Shown here: positions 53,484 through 63,465 of the stretch, piece by piece
Position numbering within the stretch: position 1 is the first letter of the stretch
Layout of the letters: every line of letters starts with the position of its first letter
Origin: Desulfovibrio inopinatus DSM 10711
GTDB lineage: Bacteria; Desulfobacterota; Desulfovibrionia; Desulfovibrionales; Desulfovibrionaceae
Direction of reading: 5' to 3'
Length of the DNA: 64,000 nucleotides
Assembly (NCBI RefSeq): GCF_000429305.1
Contig: NZ_AUBP01000028.1
Coordinates: forward strand, 1 to 64,000
Notes under the pieces: generated by a model
What the model saw: only the letters and a program-made list of their open reading frames with translations
Databases searched by the model: none
Told to the model about the DNA's origin: nothing
Program-made: the position numbers and the translations under genes

Positions 53484-53948
53484 ATGGCTCTTGAAGATAT
53501 CGCAACGGGAGCGTTTCAGTATGCCCAAGCCGTGCAAAAAATGCAGGCTGATATGATTGCTGCCAAATACAGCAAGAACCCACGAGAAAGCCAATCGTCA
53601 GCCATGTCCACATTTGAGGAAACTCTGCAGAGCATGCTGCCTGAAGAAGTTACGGCTTCTCCCCAATATCAATATTATAACGCTCTTAATGCGTATCAAG
53701 GAAGCCTGTATTCAGCGGATACGGTTTCTGACCAGATTGATGCGATGCTTACTTTTAGCGATGCAGTCAGCGCTATTACCCTTGATGCAACAACAGAAAC
53801 TGACACGACAACAGAAACTGACACGACTACAGAAACTGACACGACAACAGAAACTGACACGACTACAGAAACTGATACGACAACAGAAACTGATACGACA
53901 ACAGAAACTGATACGACAACAGAAACTGATACGACAACAGAAGCATAA
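53484..53948 (+). CDS. Uncharacterised protein with TTETDT repeats
   Basis: 154 residues. Residues 1-102 form a mainly helical Ala/Gln-rich domain (MALEDIATGAFQYAQAVQKM) with no signal peptide. Residues 103-150 are eight perfect copies of the hexapeptide TTETDT, followed by TTEA and the stop. The DNA repeat is an 18-base minisatellite (53790-53933) with small codon variations (GAC/GAT, ACA/ACT). A GGAGG Shine-Dalgarno sits seven bases ahead. Acidic Thr-rich repeats are often flexible, glycosylated or surface tails; export is not shown. Confidence 0.75.
   Translation: MALEDIATGAFQYAQAVQKMQADMIAAKYSKNPRESQSSAMSTFEETLQSMLPEEVTASPQYQYYNALNAYQGSLYSADTVSDQIDAMLTFSDAVSAITLDATTETDTTTETDTTTETDTTTETDTTTETDTTTETDTTTETDTTTETDTTTEA
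53790..53945. repeat. 18-bp minisatellite
   Basis: Eight 18-base units, ACAACAGAAACTGACACG and close variants, plus a partial ninth. The unit length is a multiple of three, so copy-number change preserves the frame. Variants differ mainly at third codon positions. Confidence 0.9.
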
Positions 53949-54203
53949 ACTTTTCGGCACGTTGCGAGTAAATCATTTTTCGCCGGATCACGGATGGTAC
54001 GGACGGAAGGAACGAGATACGTCCCTTTGCATCATCGGAAAGATATTTTCGGGCACTATGCTGATGATACGCGCAGAGTGGATTCAACGAGTATCTTTGC
54101 TTGAATTTCCTGTTCTTCAAGGGCATGTTGCCATATAAAAGATGCTGGCATACAGCCATGCTGGCATCTCGGCAGACTCCCACAGAGAATAAGGAGCGCG
54201 TCC

Positions 54204-54980
54204 ATGCGTCATCTCGTTATTATTCCTGTCTTTTTGTTGCTTTATTTGGTCCTGTTCCAGAGTTCACCGATTTGGGCTGATACCATCATTTTGACGGCCG
54301 ATACGTGGTGCCCATTCAATTGTTCTCCCCGCTCTTCAAAACCAGGCTATGCTGTCGAAATTGCCAAACGGATTTTCAAAAAAGCTGGCCATAAGGTAAT
54401 TTACACGGTGAAACCGTGGAAAACAGCCATTGAAGATGTACAATCCGGTAAGGATACCGGGATCATTGGCACCACCAAAGCCGAATCGAACGATTTTATT
54501 TTTCCCGATGAGCCCATCGGCCGCCCCCGAAATACCTTTTTTGTCCGAAAAAACGATCATTGGACGTACTCCAGTCCTGAGTCGTTGGACTCCAAGCGTC
54601 TTGGTATCATTAAGTACTATGATTACGGAACGGCACTGAATACCTATATTTACGCCAATCTCGGCACCGATGCCATTGTCATTAGCGAAGGGAAAAAGGC
54701 TCTGAAAAATAATTTCAAGCTGTTGATGGACAAAAAAATCGATGTTCTTGCTGAGGATTCCAATGTTGGGACGTATACGGCCTTGAAAATGGGGATACTC
54801 AATAAGGTCGCACAAGTGAACGCTGGAAGTCCCCCTGTTGATATATTCATTGCCTTTTCTCCTCAAAATCCCAAATCCAAGACATATGCTGATATTTTCG
54901 ACAAAGGCCTTCGTGAGCTGCGCTCTTCTGGGAGATTAGCACGAATTTTAAAACGATACGGCCAGCAAGATTGGGAATAG
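54204..54980 (+). CDS. Periplasmic solute-binding protein, family 3
   Basis: 258 residues with a signal peptide (LVIIPVFLLLYLVLFQSSPIWA, cleavage near residue 25). The binding-lobe pattern is PGYAVEIAKRIFKKAG, then KPWKTAIEDVQSGKDTGIIGTTKAESNDFIFPDEPIG. The C-terminal lobe ends LARILKRYGQQDW. Family 3 proteins bind amino acids or serve as sensors. Two cysteines (CPFNC) near residue 36 could form a disulfide. No ABC permease or ATPase is nearby, so it may be an orphan sensor. AAGGAG precedes the ATG. Confidence 0.85.
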   Translation: MRHLVIIPVFLLLYLVLFQSSPIWADTIILTADTWCPFNCSPRSSKPGYAVEIAKRIFKKAGHKVIYTVKPWKTAIEDVQSGKDTGIIGTTKAESNDFIFPDEPIGRPRNTFFVRKNDHWTYSSPESLDSKRLGIIKYYDYGTALNTYIYANLGTDAIVISEGKKALKNNFKLLMDKKIDVLAEDSNVGTYTALKMGILNKVAQVNAGSPPVDIFIAFSPQNPKSKTYADIFDKGLRELRSSGRLARILKRYGQQDWE

Positions 54981-55374
54981 CTGAAGGCCTGGGAGGCAGT
55001 GTTTCCCTCCGCATCCCACGTTTCTCTCCCTCTTCATCGAGAGAAATCACCAACGATCATTTTTTATCGTGCTTTTAAGCGCACGAAGCAATGTCTACGC
55101 TATTGAGGAGGACGCACTCCATGCAATCCGATGAGTAGCACATGGGAAGCGAAATTGTAGACGGCATTATTTTCCACCCGGTCTGATGGAGTCTAGGGAG
55201 CAATTCGTCTTACATGGGAGAGGATAAAGCAGCCAAGCATGTTACTTCTCATGAAGTATCACGCTGTCTCTTCGATCTTTTCAAGTTGGAATGCACGCAA
55301 AATTTTATTCCAGCACAACCAGCAATTCTGACAGAAGATCAAGAATTCGAAGATACGTTCTTCTTGAACTTTCC
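54981..55374. other. Non-coding gap before the histidine kinase
   Basis: 394 bases. A GAGGAGG site precedes a five-codon mini-frame (MQSDE) near 55122. A 78-residue plus-strand frame at 55214-55450 overlaps the kinase 3' end and has no nearby ribosome site. Small inverted repeats are present but none with a T-run. I see no gene. Confidence 0.6.
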
Positions 55375-57549
55375 TTACGAAACGTCTCCAAGGTTTCGCA
55401 CATCCTCTTTCGGTAGAGTCACTGTAAAAACAGCCGTTTCTCCATTTTGATTTTGCAAAATGAAGCCCCCGATATTCCGCATAAGCCGATAGGATACAGC
55501 CAGGCTCGAATCGGCTTGTCCGTCTCCTTCCGGGGTAAAGAGCAAGCTTGAATCGCGTGTTTTCTGAATACGGGGCTCCATCGTAAATTCAACACTGACA
55601 TCCCGTCGTGTTTCGAATGTTTTAATTCGCAATTGTCCACTTGGTTCCACAGTGACTGCTGCATTTTGAATGAGGTTCAAAAAAATCTGCGTCAACGTAT
55701 CTTGATCCGACGCGATACTTGAAACGCCTTCATCCAGTTCGAGCATACAGGCAAGTGATTGCCTGGCGAGGGTTTGACCAAGCAGATCCACGCAAAAGCG
55801 AAGAATAGCATTCACTGAACATGCTTCACGAACCGCTTCTTCAGGCTTGTTAAGATAACTCCGCAGTCGGTTGAGCAAGGATTCAAGACGCCCTGCTTCC
55901 TCAAGAATCACTCCCACTTCAGGCAAATCCGGCTGTTTCTTTGCCAGTCGATTGGCAAATCCGGCCAACGCTGTCAGGGGATTACGAAATTCGTGGGCAA
56001 TCTCGTCAGACATTGCGCCAAGTGTATTGAGCTTCTCGCGCTGTACAAGCATCTTGTCGAGAAAAAAGCGCTCGGTCATGTCCATGATAATGCCCTCGAC
56101 GCCTTCGGGATATGACTTATCCGATGCATTGGGACGAGGAATGGATTTCAACAGCAAATGGACAATGTATCCTTTTGCATGACGGAACCGGAATTCAAGA
56201 GATAACGGCAAACTTCTATCCACAACAAACGAATCCATTTGTTGCTTGACGCGATTTTTGTCTTCCTCGTGAATATTTTCCAAGAACCAGTCTGGATTCT
56301 GCGTTGCCTCGGAGGGGGCATATCCCAAAATAGTTCGACATGACTGACTGATAAATTCAATCCCAAGATTCGGCAGCATGGAAAATACAATAACAGGCAA
56401 ATTTTGAACAAGATCGTGATATCGTCGTTCGGCTTGTTTGCGTGAAGTAATATTTCGACCAACTGCTTGATATTCTATAACGGTTCCGGACTGATCATAT
56501 ATCGCCCGTACCGACCAACGCATCCAATACGTTTCCCCATGCGTGACAATACGAAATTCTTCAGTCCGAACCGGATCTTCCGGACTGACGTCGGCCATCA
56601 GATTCATCGCCGCAATTTTGTCTTCTTCGGGGACAGGTGGTGTAAACGGCTGGCCCAATACCTCTTCCTTCTCAACATCAAAAAATCGACAAAACGCATT
56701 GTTGACAAAAGAAATCATCAATTTTGGAGTAAACCGGCAAATCAGTTCGGTTTGGTCCTCCACAATCGCTCGATAACGAGATTCCGACTCAAGTAACTCA
56801 CGTGTACGTTCCCGAATCCGCATTTCCAACTCATCATGCGCTTGTCGCAAAGCATCTTCGGCTCGTTTACGCGCCGTGATATCGATTCCCATGACCAACG
56901 CTAGTAATGACCCATCAAGGTCGGTCATTGGATGACAATGCACATGATAGACGCGATCTTTCGAATCGGTCCACTCGCGTTGCACAGGACGTTTGCGACG
57001 CATGGCTTCATAGGGAGAATCAATAGAACACGGTGTTTGCGTCACATCGGCAGCGATATGGCAGTCCAAAGATTTGGGGTGACCAAAAAGTCGGCGAAAT
57101 GTGCGGTTCGCAAAGGAGACGTGTGCTGTTTCATTGATGATGAACACAAATCCCGGCAGTGCTTCGAGAAGATAAAGATGGCGCTGTTTCTCTCGGCGCA
57201 AATCTTCTTCCATTGCTCGCTTCTCACTGACATCGTTACCATGCAGCAAGAGTACAGGGACATGCCCCGATTCGGGCGGGGACAGACTTATTTTACCTTG
57301 GTAATATTGTTCTTCGTGCTTGATGGCAAAGTCAATGGGAGTGGTTATGTTGTTTTGCGCATTATGCTGAACCTGAAGACGCGTTTGTTCATCCAGGAGC
57401 GAAAAAAAGTTTCGGGCATCGGGAGGCATTGAGCCAAGCACTTCCAACGCCGCGTCGTTGGCATGCATCACGGTGCCATCGATGTCCATCACAACATTGA
57501 TCCCGCCGGCTACACGCAGGAAAGTCTGAAACACGGCATCCATTGCCAT
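55375..57549 (-). CDS. Multi-PAS histidine kinase, possibly degenerate
   Basis: About 724 residues. There are four PAS-like domains (about residues 1-100, 115-240, 255-380 and 385-510), with a helical linker near 240-265. The H box SDEIAHEFRNPLTALAGFANRL lies near residue 520 and carries the phosphoacceptor His. The N box is present (FLNLIQNAAVTV), but the DxGxG (G1) and GxGxG (G2) motifs expected after it are replaced by TMEPR and ADSSL. No membrane segment. The start is uncertain (57549 or 57543). It lies downstream of pgm. Confidence 0.75.
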   Translation of the reverse strand: MAMDAVFQTFLRVAGGINVVMDIDGTVMHANDAALEVLGSMPPDARNFFSLLDEQTRLQVQHNAQNNITTPIDFAIKHEEQYYQGKISLSPPESGHVPVLLLHGNDVSEKRAMEEDLRREKQRHLYLLEALPGFVFIINETAHVSFANRTFRRLFGHPKSLDCHIAADVTQTPCSIDSPYEAMRRKRPVQREWTDSKDRVYHVHCHPMTDLDGSLLALVMGIDITARKRAEDALRQAHDELEMRIRERTRELLESESRYRAIVEDQTELICRFTPKLMISFVNNAFCRFFDVEKEEVLGQPFTPPVPEEDKIAAMNLMADVSPEDPVRTEEFRIVTHGETYWMRWSVRAIYDQSGTVIEYQAVGRNITSRKQAERRYHDLVQNLPVIVFSMLPNLGIEFISQSCRTILGYAPSEATQNPDWFLENIHEEDKNRVKQQMDSFVVDRSLPLSLEFRFRHAKGYIVHLLLKSIPRPNASDKSYPEGVEGIIMDMTERFFLDKMLVQREKLNTLGAMSDEIAHEFRNPLTALAGFANRLAKKQPDLPEVGVILEEAGRLESLLNRLRSYLNKPEEAVREACSVNAILRFCVDLLGQTLARQSLACMLELDEGVSSIASDQDTLTQIFLNLIQNAAVTVEPSGQLRIKTFETRRDVSVEFTMEPRIQKTRDSSLLFTPEGDGQADSSLAVSYRLMRNIGGFILQNQNGETAVFTVTLPKEDVRNLGDVS

Positions 57550-57621
57550 CATGCCTCCAAAACGCCCGTACCAACCTCCGAGATGCAAGCCAAGCTGCAT
57601 CCCAGAGGAATACTGTCTCCA

Positions 57622-59262
57622 TTAGGCAAGAGCTTGAGCAACAATTTCTTTCGCCTCATCCTGGATGCGCTTGAGATGATCGCGTCCAAGAAAACTTTCA
57701 GCATATATTTTGTAGATATCTTCAGTCCCTGACGGTCTGGCCGCAAACCATCCATTTTTCGTCGTGACTTTCAAACCACCGATTGCAGCATTATTGCCCG
57801 GAGCTTTTGTCATAGCGGCGGTAATGGTTTCACCGGCAAGCGTATCGGCTGTGACATTTTCCGGCGATAAATTTTTCAATTTGGCTTTTTGCTCGGGAGT
57901 GGCCGCACTGTCTATGCGTTCATACACCGGGTTCCCGAAACGTTCGGTCAATTCGGTATAAAGCAGTCCCGGATCTTTGCCTTTTGTGGCGGTAATTTCA
58001 ACAGCAAGAAGATCCATGATGATACCGTCTTTATCCGTTGTCCAAACCGTTCCGTCTTTTCGTAAAAACGAAGCCCCCGCGCTCTCCTCTCCTCCAAAAC
58101 CATACGATCCATCGAGAAGCCCGTCGACAAACCATTTGAAGCCAACCGGTACCTCAGACAGCGTTCTTCCGAGGTCGGCAGCCACACGATCAATCATCGA
58201 ACTGGAGACGAGGGTCTTTCCAACAGCCGCATCGGCTCGCCAGTTCGGTCGGTTGCTGAATAAATGATGAATTGCCACGCAAAGGTAATGATTCGGATTG
58301 AGCAACCCAACACTTCTTGTGACAATACCGTGTCGATCATAATCAGGATCATTCCCAAAGGCGATATCGAATTTGTCTTTATGTTGGATAAGGCTCGCCA
58401 TGGCATCCGGAGAGGAACAGTCCATACGAATCTTGCCGTCATGGTCGACTGTCATGAAAGAAAAAGTTGGGTCGACACGGGGATTGACCACTTCAAGATT
58501 GAGCCCATATCGTTCAGCCAAAGGCTGCCAATATGCAATACCCGACCCTCCAAGTGGATCAACGCCAATTTTCAAGCCTGCCGACCGAATAGCATCCATA
58601 TCGACCATGTTGGCCAAATCGGCAACATAGGGAGCAATATAGTCGTATGCACTTGCTCCGTTTGCAGCAAATGCGCGCGTTCTCGACACACGTTTTACGC
58701 TTTTCAAGCCTTCAGCCAGAATGGTATTTGCCCGATCTTCAATAATCTTTGTTGCTGTTGTATCAGCTGGGCCACCATGAGGTGGATTATACTTGAATCC
58801 ACCATCTTGTGGAGGATTATGCGACGGGGTGATAACAATGCCATCAGCCAGGTGCTCAGTCCGTCCAGCATTGTAGGTGAGAATAGCGTGGGAAATAACA
58901 GGCGTTGGAGTGTACCCGAAATCATCCTGGTAATAAAAAGCGACATCATTGGCGGCAAGCACTTCAACAGCCGTAATAAATGCCGGTTCGGACAATGCAT
59001 GAGTATCTTTTCCGACAAACAAAGGGCCGTCATATCCTTGTTCTTTTCGGTAATCGCAAATGGCTTGTGTAACAGCGAGGATATGATGCTCGTTAAAAGA
59101 CGTTTTTAATGAAGACCCACGATGTCCCGATGTACCGAACGCGACGCGTTGTTCCCGGATAGCGACGTCGGGGGCATCGCTGTAATATGCTGTAATGAGT
59201 TTAGGAATATCTACCAGCATGGAATGCGGTGCCGGTTTTCCGGCCAGGGGGCTTTTCGCCAT
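57622..59262 (-). CDS. pgm: Phosphoglucomutase (alpha-D-glucose phosphate-specific)
   Basis: 546 residues, as expected for bacterial Pgm. The active-site phosphoserine loop is [15 protein letters not shown] near residue 145, the metal loop DPDYDRHG near residue 300, the sugar-binding [11 protein letters not shown] near residue 392, and the phosphate-binding [15 protein letters not shown] near residue 515. It interconverts glucose-1-P and glucose-6-P, linking to glgA. AAGGAG precedes the ATG. Genes beyond its end (the kinase) follow after 72 bases. Confidence 0.95.
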   Translation of the reverse strand: MAKSPLAGKPAPHSMLVDIPKLITAYYSDAPDVAIREQRVAFGTSGHRGSSLKTSFNEHHILAVTQAICDYRKEQGYDGPLFVGKDTHALSEPAFITAVEVLAANDVAFYYQDDFGYTPTPVISHAILTYNAGRTEHLADGIVITPSHNPPQDGGFKYNPPHGGPADTTATKIIEDRANTILAEGLKSVKRVSRTRAFAANGASAYDYIAPYVADLANMVDMDAIRSAGLKIGVDPLGGSGIAYWQPLAERYGLNLEVVNPRVDPTFSFMTVDHDGKIRMDCSSPDAMASLIQHKDKFDIAFGNDPDYDRHGIVTRSVGLLNPNHYLCVAIHHLFSNRPNWRADAAVGKTLVSSSMIDRVAADLGRTLSEVPVGFKWFVDGLLDGSYGFGGEESAGASFLRKDGTVWTTDKDGIIMDLLAVEITATKGKDPGLLYTELTERFGNPVYERIDSAATPEQKAKLKNLSPENVTADTLAGETITAAMTKAPGNNAAIGGLKVTTKNGWFAARPSGTEDIYKIYAESFLGRDHLKRIQDEAKEIVAQALA

Positions 59263-59372
59263 GCGTCAGTTCTCCTTGTGCACGTGTTCCTGCAATTGTA
59301 TTGGGTACATCAAAGACGACAATCGATACATCTTCTTGGGATATTGCCCAAATTTATCGCTATGTCCACCCG

Positions 59373-59705
59373 TCAGGAAGAATTTAACAAAAAAAGCGCT
59401 GGGCTGACACGCGTACTTTTGCAGAGAGGACAACGCCCCGGTCGAGTTGTACGTTCCCGTTTCGCAAAAACAAACCCACAGGCCATACAATGGGCGGGAA
59501 CCATATCAAGCCGCAAAGCCTCTCCTTTCGCGGAACGACGCAGATGATCGAGGTGTTGAAAAAGATCTTTTTCCGAAACCCGAGCCAAGGAGGAAATATC
59601 CTTGGACGAAAGTGGCTCATCTGCAGCTTTCAACACGTCGAGAATGCGTTGCCGCGCCGTTTGATTCCGCATCGGTGGAGAGGAAGACATTGCCATATCC
59701 GACAT
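59373..59705 (-). CDS. HTH-zinc ribbon transcriptional regulator-like protein
   Basis: 110 residues. A winged helix-turn-helix is seen at residues 10-60 (RQRILDVLKAADEPLSSKDISSLARVSEKDLFQHLDHLRR), followed by a zinc ribbon with two Cys pairs (CMACGF...CPLCKST) near residues 73-100. This matches the family of small HTH-plus-Zn-ribbon predicted regulators. GAGGAATC precedes the ATG; a longer frame upstream is less likely. It lies downstream of the gpmI cluster on the same strand. Confidence 0.75.
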   Translation of the reverse strand: MSDMAMSSSPPMRNQTARQRILDVLKAADEPLSSKDISSLARVSEKDLFQHLDHLRRSAKGEALRLDMVPAHCMACGFVFAKRERTTRPGRCPLCKSTRVSPALFLLNSS

Positions 59706-59744
59706 GATTCCTCGCTGGGCGTGCGGCCATGCAGGCCGCACGGA

Positions 59745-59993
59745 TTACAAAAAGTCAGGGTCAATAGCAGCCTTGCCGTTGCCCAACATGATTTTCACGA
59801 AGCGCATAGCACGTTCATCAATCGGAACAATGGGGAACTTGGCGCGGCACACATCGCATTGTGCCATAGCCGGCTTGGTCGGGGCAATGACGGGAACTTC
59901 CCGCCGACATGCAGGACAGGGGTAGAGATAAATCAGCTCCACGCCCACCGGTTTGACTGGAGTCATTGGTTTTTTGGCGGAGGGCACAGTCAC
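59745..59993 (-). CDS. Small zinc-ribbon protein
   Basis: 82 residues. Two Cys pairs (YPCPACRRE and AQCDVCRAK, residues 25-53) suggest a rubredoxin-like zinc ribbon; the rest (IDERAMRFVKIMLGNGKAAIDP) is an amphipathic tail. The frame opens with a GTG at 59993 that shares its first base with the gpmI stop; an ATG at 59966 is an alternative. Family unknown. It may be a nucleic-acid or protein-binding adaptor linked to the regulator gene that follows. Confidence 0.6.
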   Translation of the reverse strand: MTVPSAKKPMTPVKPVGVELIYLYPCPACRREVPVIAPTKPAMAQCDVCRAKFPIVPIDERAMRFVKIMLGNGKAAIDPDFL

Positions 59994-61549
59994 TATCCTT
60001 GATTTGAAGAAACAATAAGATTTTTGCCTGTCATGTCTCCAGGTTGCTCCAGTTCAAGCAAATGCAGGACAGTCGGGGCAATATCTCCCAATTTGCCTGT
60101 CTCCAATGTCGCACTTTTGCGCGCAGGGTCGACAAGTACAAAGGGAACATTATTCGTTGAGTGCGAGGTGACTGGAGCTCCATCCGGCGTCATCATGACT
60201 TCAGCGTTCCCGTGATCGGCCGTTATGATGAGTATGCCATCTTGCTCTAAAACCGTATCGACAACCCGCCCCACACAACCGTCAACAGTTTCAATCGCTT
60301 GAATGGCTGCCGCCAATATTCCTGTATGCCCCACCATATCTGGATTGGCAAAGTTGACCACGACAAAATCAAGCTCGCGGCTTTCCAGGCGTTCTACGAG
60401 TGCATCGGCAACGGTACAGGCGCTCATTTGCGGTTTGAGATCGTACGTGGCGACATCACGAGGGGACGGAATGAGGACGCGCTCTTCTCCAGGAAACTCA
60501 CTCTCACGCCCACAACTAAAGAAATATGTGACATGGGCATATTTTTCAGTCTCGGCAATGCGCAATTGCCGCATCCCGGCTTGCGACACCATTTCTCCAA
60601 GAGAATTGACAATGGTCTGTGGACCAAAGGCAACCGGTACGCCAAACGAGGACTCATACTCCGTCATGGTGGCATAGCCAGCCAAATCAGGCCGGGTCAC
60701 GCGATCAAATGCTTCAAAAGACTCATCAATAAAGGCACGTGTCAACTCACGGGCACGGTCGGCACGGAAATTAAAGAAAAAGACACCGTCTCCGTCGCGA
60801 ATAGGTCCAACCGGTGCACCAGATTCATCAAGGATAATCGTCGGCTTGACGAATTCATCGTTTTCATCGCGATCATAGGATGCAGCAACAGCAGAAAGGG
60901 CATCAGGAGCCGTTTCCCCCTGACTTGAGGTCAAAGCAATATACGCCTTTTCAACGCGCTCCCAGCGTTTGTCCCGATCCATGGCCCAAAACCGTCCCGT
61001 GACGGTCGCGACGTCACCGATTCCGATGTCGTTCATCGCGCCAAGAATTTGTTCAACGTACCCTTTTCCACTTGTAGGTGGGGTATCGCGGCCATCAAGA
61101 AACGCATGGAGATGAACAGAACGCAACCCTTTATTTTTACACATCTGGAGGAGCGCTTTCACATGCTCAATATGGCTGTGCACGCCTCCATCGGACAGAA
61201 GCCCCATAAGGTGAAGACTGCCTCCACGAGCTTGGGTTTTCTCCATCAAATCGATCAAGGTCGCATTCGTCTCGAGTTCATTGTTTTCAATGGCAATATC
61301 AATGCGTGTCATATCCTGATACACAACGCGGCCAGCTCCGATATTCATATGGCCGACCTCGGAATTGCCCATAAATCCTTCCGGCAACCCGACGGCTCGA
61401 CCGGCGCATTCCAGGCTGGTCTGGGGGTATTCGGAAAAGAGCGCATCAATACGCGGCGTCTTCGCTTGGGTCACTGCATTGCCTGGTCCTTCCGGAGCAA
61501 GGCCGAAACCATCAAGGATGCATAAGACAACCGATCGTTTGGCTTTCAT
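59993..61549 (-). CDS. gpmI: 2,3-bisphosphoglycerate-independent phosphoglycerate mutase
   Basis: 518 residues. The alkaline-phosphatase-like metal sites are visible: LCILDGFGLAPEG at the start, the phosphoserine in GFMGNSEVGHMNIGAGR near residue 65, VNFANPDMVGHTG near residue 405 and ITADHGNAEVMMTP near residue 446. It converts 3-PGA and 2-PGA in glycolysis with Mn2+. The ATG overlaps the rsfS stop region (four bases). GAAGATGA precedes it. Confidence 0.95.
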   Translation of the reverse strand: MKAKRSVVLCILDGFGLAPEGPGNAVTQAKTPRIDALFSEYPQTSLECAGRAVGLPEGFMGNSEVGHMNIGAGRVVYQDMTRIDIAIENNELETNATLIDLMEKTQARGGSLHLMGLLSDGGVHSHIEHVKALLQMCKNKGLRSVHLHAFLDGRDTPPTSGKGYVEQILGAMNDIGIGDVATVTGRFWAMDRDKRWERVEKAYIALTSSQGETAPDALSAVAASYDRDENDEFVKPTIILDESGAPVGPIRDGDGVFFFNFRADRARELTRAFIDESFEAFDRVTRPDLAGYATMTEYESSFGVPVAFGPQTIVNSLGEMVSQAGMRQLRIAETEKYAHVTYFFSCGRESEFPGEERVLIPSPRDVATYDLKPQMSACTVADALVERLESRELDFVVVNFANPDMVGHTGILAAAIQAIETVDGCVGRVVDTVLEQDGILIITADHGNAEVMMTPDGAPVTSHSTNNVPFVLVDPARKSATLETGKLGDIAPTVLHLLELEQPGDMTGKNLIVSSNQG

Positions 61550-61914
61550 TCATCTTCCCCGTGCGAGGTGTGGCCAGGCAAGTCGATACGCGTCCCTTGT
61601 GACCACAAACCCTCAATATTATAAAAAGATCTGGCTTCTTCAAGAAACACATGAACAAGGACGTCATTTAAGTCGACGAGAATCCATTGACTATTCTTGT
61701 AGCCTTCCATTCCAAGGAAGGAAATGCCCTCTTCACCGCACCGCTTAAGTATATCATCGGCCAACGACTTGGCCTGACGGAGGTTGGCGGCGGAGGCAAT
61801 CACCATGGCTTCGGCAATAGAGCATAGGCCAGCGACATCAAGAACAACGATATCAGTTGCTTTTTTTTCATCCAGCCAGGAGGCCACGATTTTGGCCTTA
61901 TCGAGTGTCGTCAT
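61546..61914 (-). CDS. rsfS: Ribosomal silencing factor RsfS
   Basis: 122 residues. Family pattern: ATDIVVLDVAGLCSIAEAMVIASAANLRQAKSLADDI, then GYKNSQWILVDLNDVLVHVFLEEARSFYNIEGLW. RsfS binds L14 of the 50S subunit and blocks subunit joining in slow growth. It is coupled to gpmI by a four-base overlap. No adjacent nadD or obgE is in the window. Confidence 0.9.
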   Translation of the reverse strand: MTTLDKAKIVASWLDEKKATDIVVLDVAGLCSIAEAMVIASAANLRQAKSLADDILKRCGEEGISFLGMEGYKNSQWILVDLNDVLVHVFLEEARSFYNIEGLWSQGTRIDLPGHTSHGEDE

Positions 61915-62130
61915 AAATTTGCTTTATCTTGTGGTGAAACGTTGATGGACAAAGGCATCTTGTCTGTTCAAAATCATTGCGCCGAACGGCATGCCGGTTG
62001 TAAAGGATTTCGATTCGCTACGCAAATAGCGCAGTATACAGTGCCGATCATGCCGATATGGTTGACGACAAACAACGTTTTCAGGCACTGATAACAGGTT
62101 CTTCTTATTTCGCGCCCTGGAGGATTTTAC

Positions 62131-63426
62131 ATGATATTCGATGTTGCTAACGAGACCATGCCCAGAGAGGAACTGGAAGCACTGCAACTGCGTCGGCTTC
62201 AGGCTCTGGTACACCGTGTGTACGCCAATGTCCCCTTCTACAAAAAAGCTTTCGACAATGTCGGAATCAAGCCTGAAGACATCAAAAAGCTCTCCGACGT
62301 CAAGTATCTGCCTTTCACAGAAAAGCAGGATATGCGCAATCATTATCCGTATGGGCTGTTCGCAGTTCCCAAAGATAATATTGTTCGTATTCATGCTTCC
62401 TCTGGAACGACAGGCAAATCCACGGTTGTTGGCTACACGAAGCGTGACGTCGAAATTTGGGGGCAGCTTATGGCCCGCAGTTTCATGGCATCTGGCGCAA
62501 CCCCCAAAGATATTGTCCACAACGCCTATGGTTACGGCCTCTTTACAGGCGGACTCGGTGCGCATTATGGCGGCGAGACCTTGGGGTGTACGGTTATTCC
62601 CATCTCGGGCGGTGCAACCAAACGTCAAGTAGCCTTGCTTCGCGATTTCGGAGCCTCAGTCATTTGCTGTACCCCCTCCTATTTTCTCCATCTGTATGAA
62701 GCGGCTTTGGAGTCCGGTATTGATTTCAAGGAATTACCACTTCGCATCGGTATTTTTGGAGCCGAACCCTGGTCTGAAGAAATGCGCCGCGATATTGAAT
62801 CACGTACAGGCATCACAGCGATCGATATTTACGGCCTGTCCGAAATCATGGGGCCAGGTGTCGGCATCGAATGCGAAACGGCTCAAAACGGTCTCCATAT
62901 CATGGAAGATCATTTTCTAGCCGAAATCATCGACCCCATCACCGGAGAACCTTTACCTCCTGGAGAGACCGGCGAACTCGTTATCACAACACTGACCAAA
63001 GAAGGTCAGCCGCTTATTCGTTACCGTACCCGCGATATCACAAAGCTGAACATCACTCCCTGTCGCTGTGGACGTACATTAGCTCGGATGCATCGCGTGA
63101 TGGGACGAAGTGACGATATGCTCATTATTCGTGGGGTCAATGTCTTCCCATCGCAAATCGAAAGTATTCTCATTGAAACTGACGGTCTGTCCCCACATTA
63201 TCAACTTCTTATCAAACGCGAAGGCACACTTGACTCTTTGGAAGTTCAAGTGGAAGTTGATGAAAAAATCTTTTCTGATGAAGTCAAGAAGCTTCAACAA
63301 CTTGAAGCGAAAATTCAGAAAAATATCAAAGAATTTTTGGGTGTCACGGCAGTCGTCAAACTCGTTGAGCCGAGAGCCATCCAACGTTCTGAAGGCAAGG
63401 CCAAACGCATTCTGGACATGCGGTAA
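62131..63426 (+). CDS. paaK: Phenylacetate-CoA ligase family protein
   Basis: 431 residues. The adenylate-forming motifs are [18 protein letters not shown] near residue 90, [26 protein letters not shown] near residue 132, [12 protein letters not shown] near residue 233 and YRTRDIT near residue 297; the C-terminal lysine region follows ([12 protein letters not shown]). It activates an aryl acid (phenylacetate or a related product of aromatic amino acids) to its CoA thioester. GGAGG precedes the ATG. The gene pair with an ACT protein suggests indole- or phenylacetate metabolism. Confidence 0.9.
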   Translation: MIFDVANETMPREELEALQLRRLQALVHRVYANVPFYKKAFDNVGIKPEDIKKLSDVKYLPFTEKQDMRNHYPYGLFAVPKDNIVRIHASSGTTGKSTVVGYTKRDVEIWGQLMARSFMASGATPKDIVHNAYGYGLFTGGLGAHYGGETLGCTVIPISGGATKRQVALLRDFGASVICCTPSYFLHLYEAALESGIDFKELPLRIGIFGAEPWSEEMRRDIESRTGITAIDIYGLSEIMGPGVGIECETAQNGLHIMEDHFLAEIIDPITGEPLPPGETGELVITTLTKEGQPLIRYRTRDITKLNITPCRCGRTLARMHRVMGRSDDMLIIRGVNVFPSQIESILIETDGLSPHYQLLIKREGTLDSLEVQVEVDEKIFSDEVKKLQQLEAKIQKNIKEFLGVTAVVKLVEPRAIQRSEGKAKRILDMR

Positions 63427-63465
63427 CCAACCGCATTCCGTGCACTTTTATCAGGGAGATCCCTT

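Noticed and set aside
53557-54138. Alternative frame with QQKLTR-type repeats overlapping the TTETDT gene
   Set aside because: It is the minisatellite read in another frame, and the TTETDT frame has the ribosome site.
58264-59109. Large plus-strand frame opposite pgm
   Set aside because: Antisense to a certain gene; no start site and an unusual Cys/Ile content.
61924-62628. 234-residue minus-strand frame opposite paaK
   Set aside because: Covers the divergent promoter region and the complement of paaK; no ribosome site or motif.
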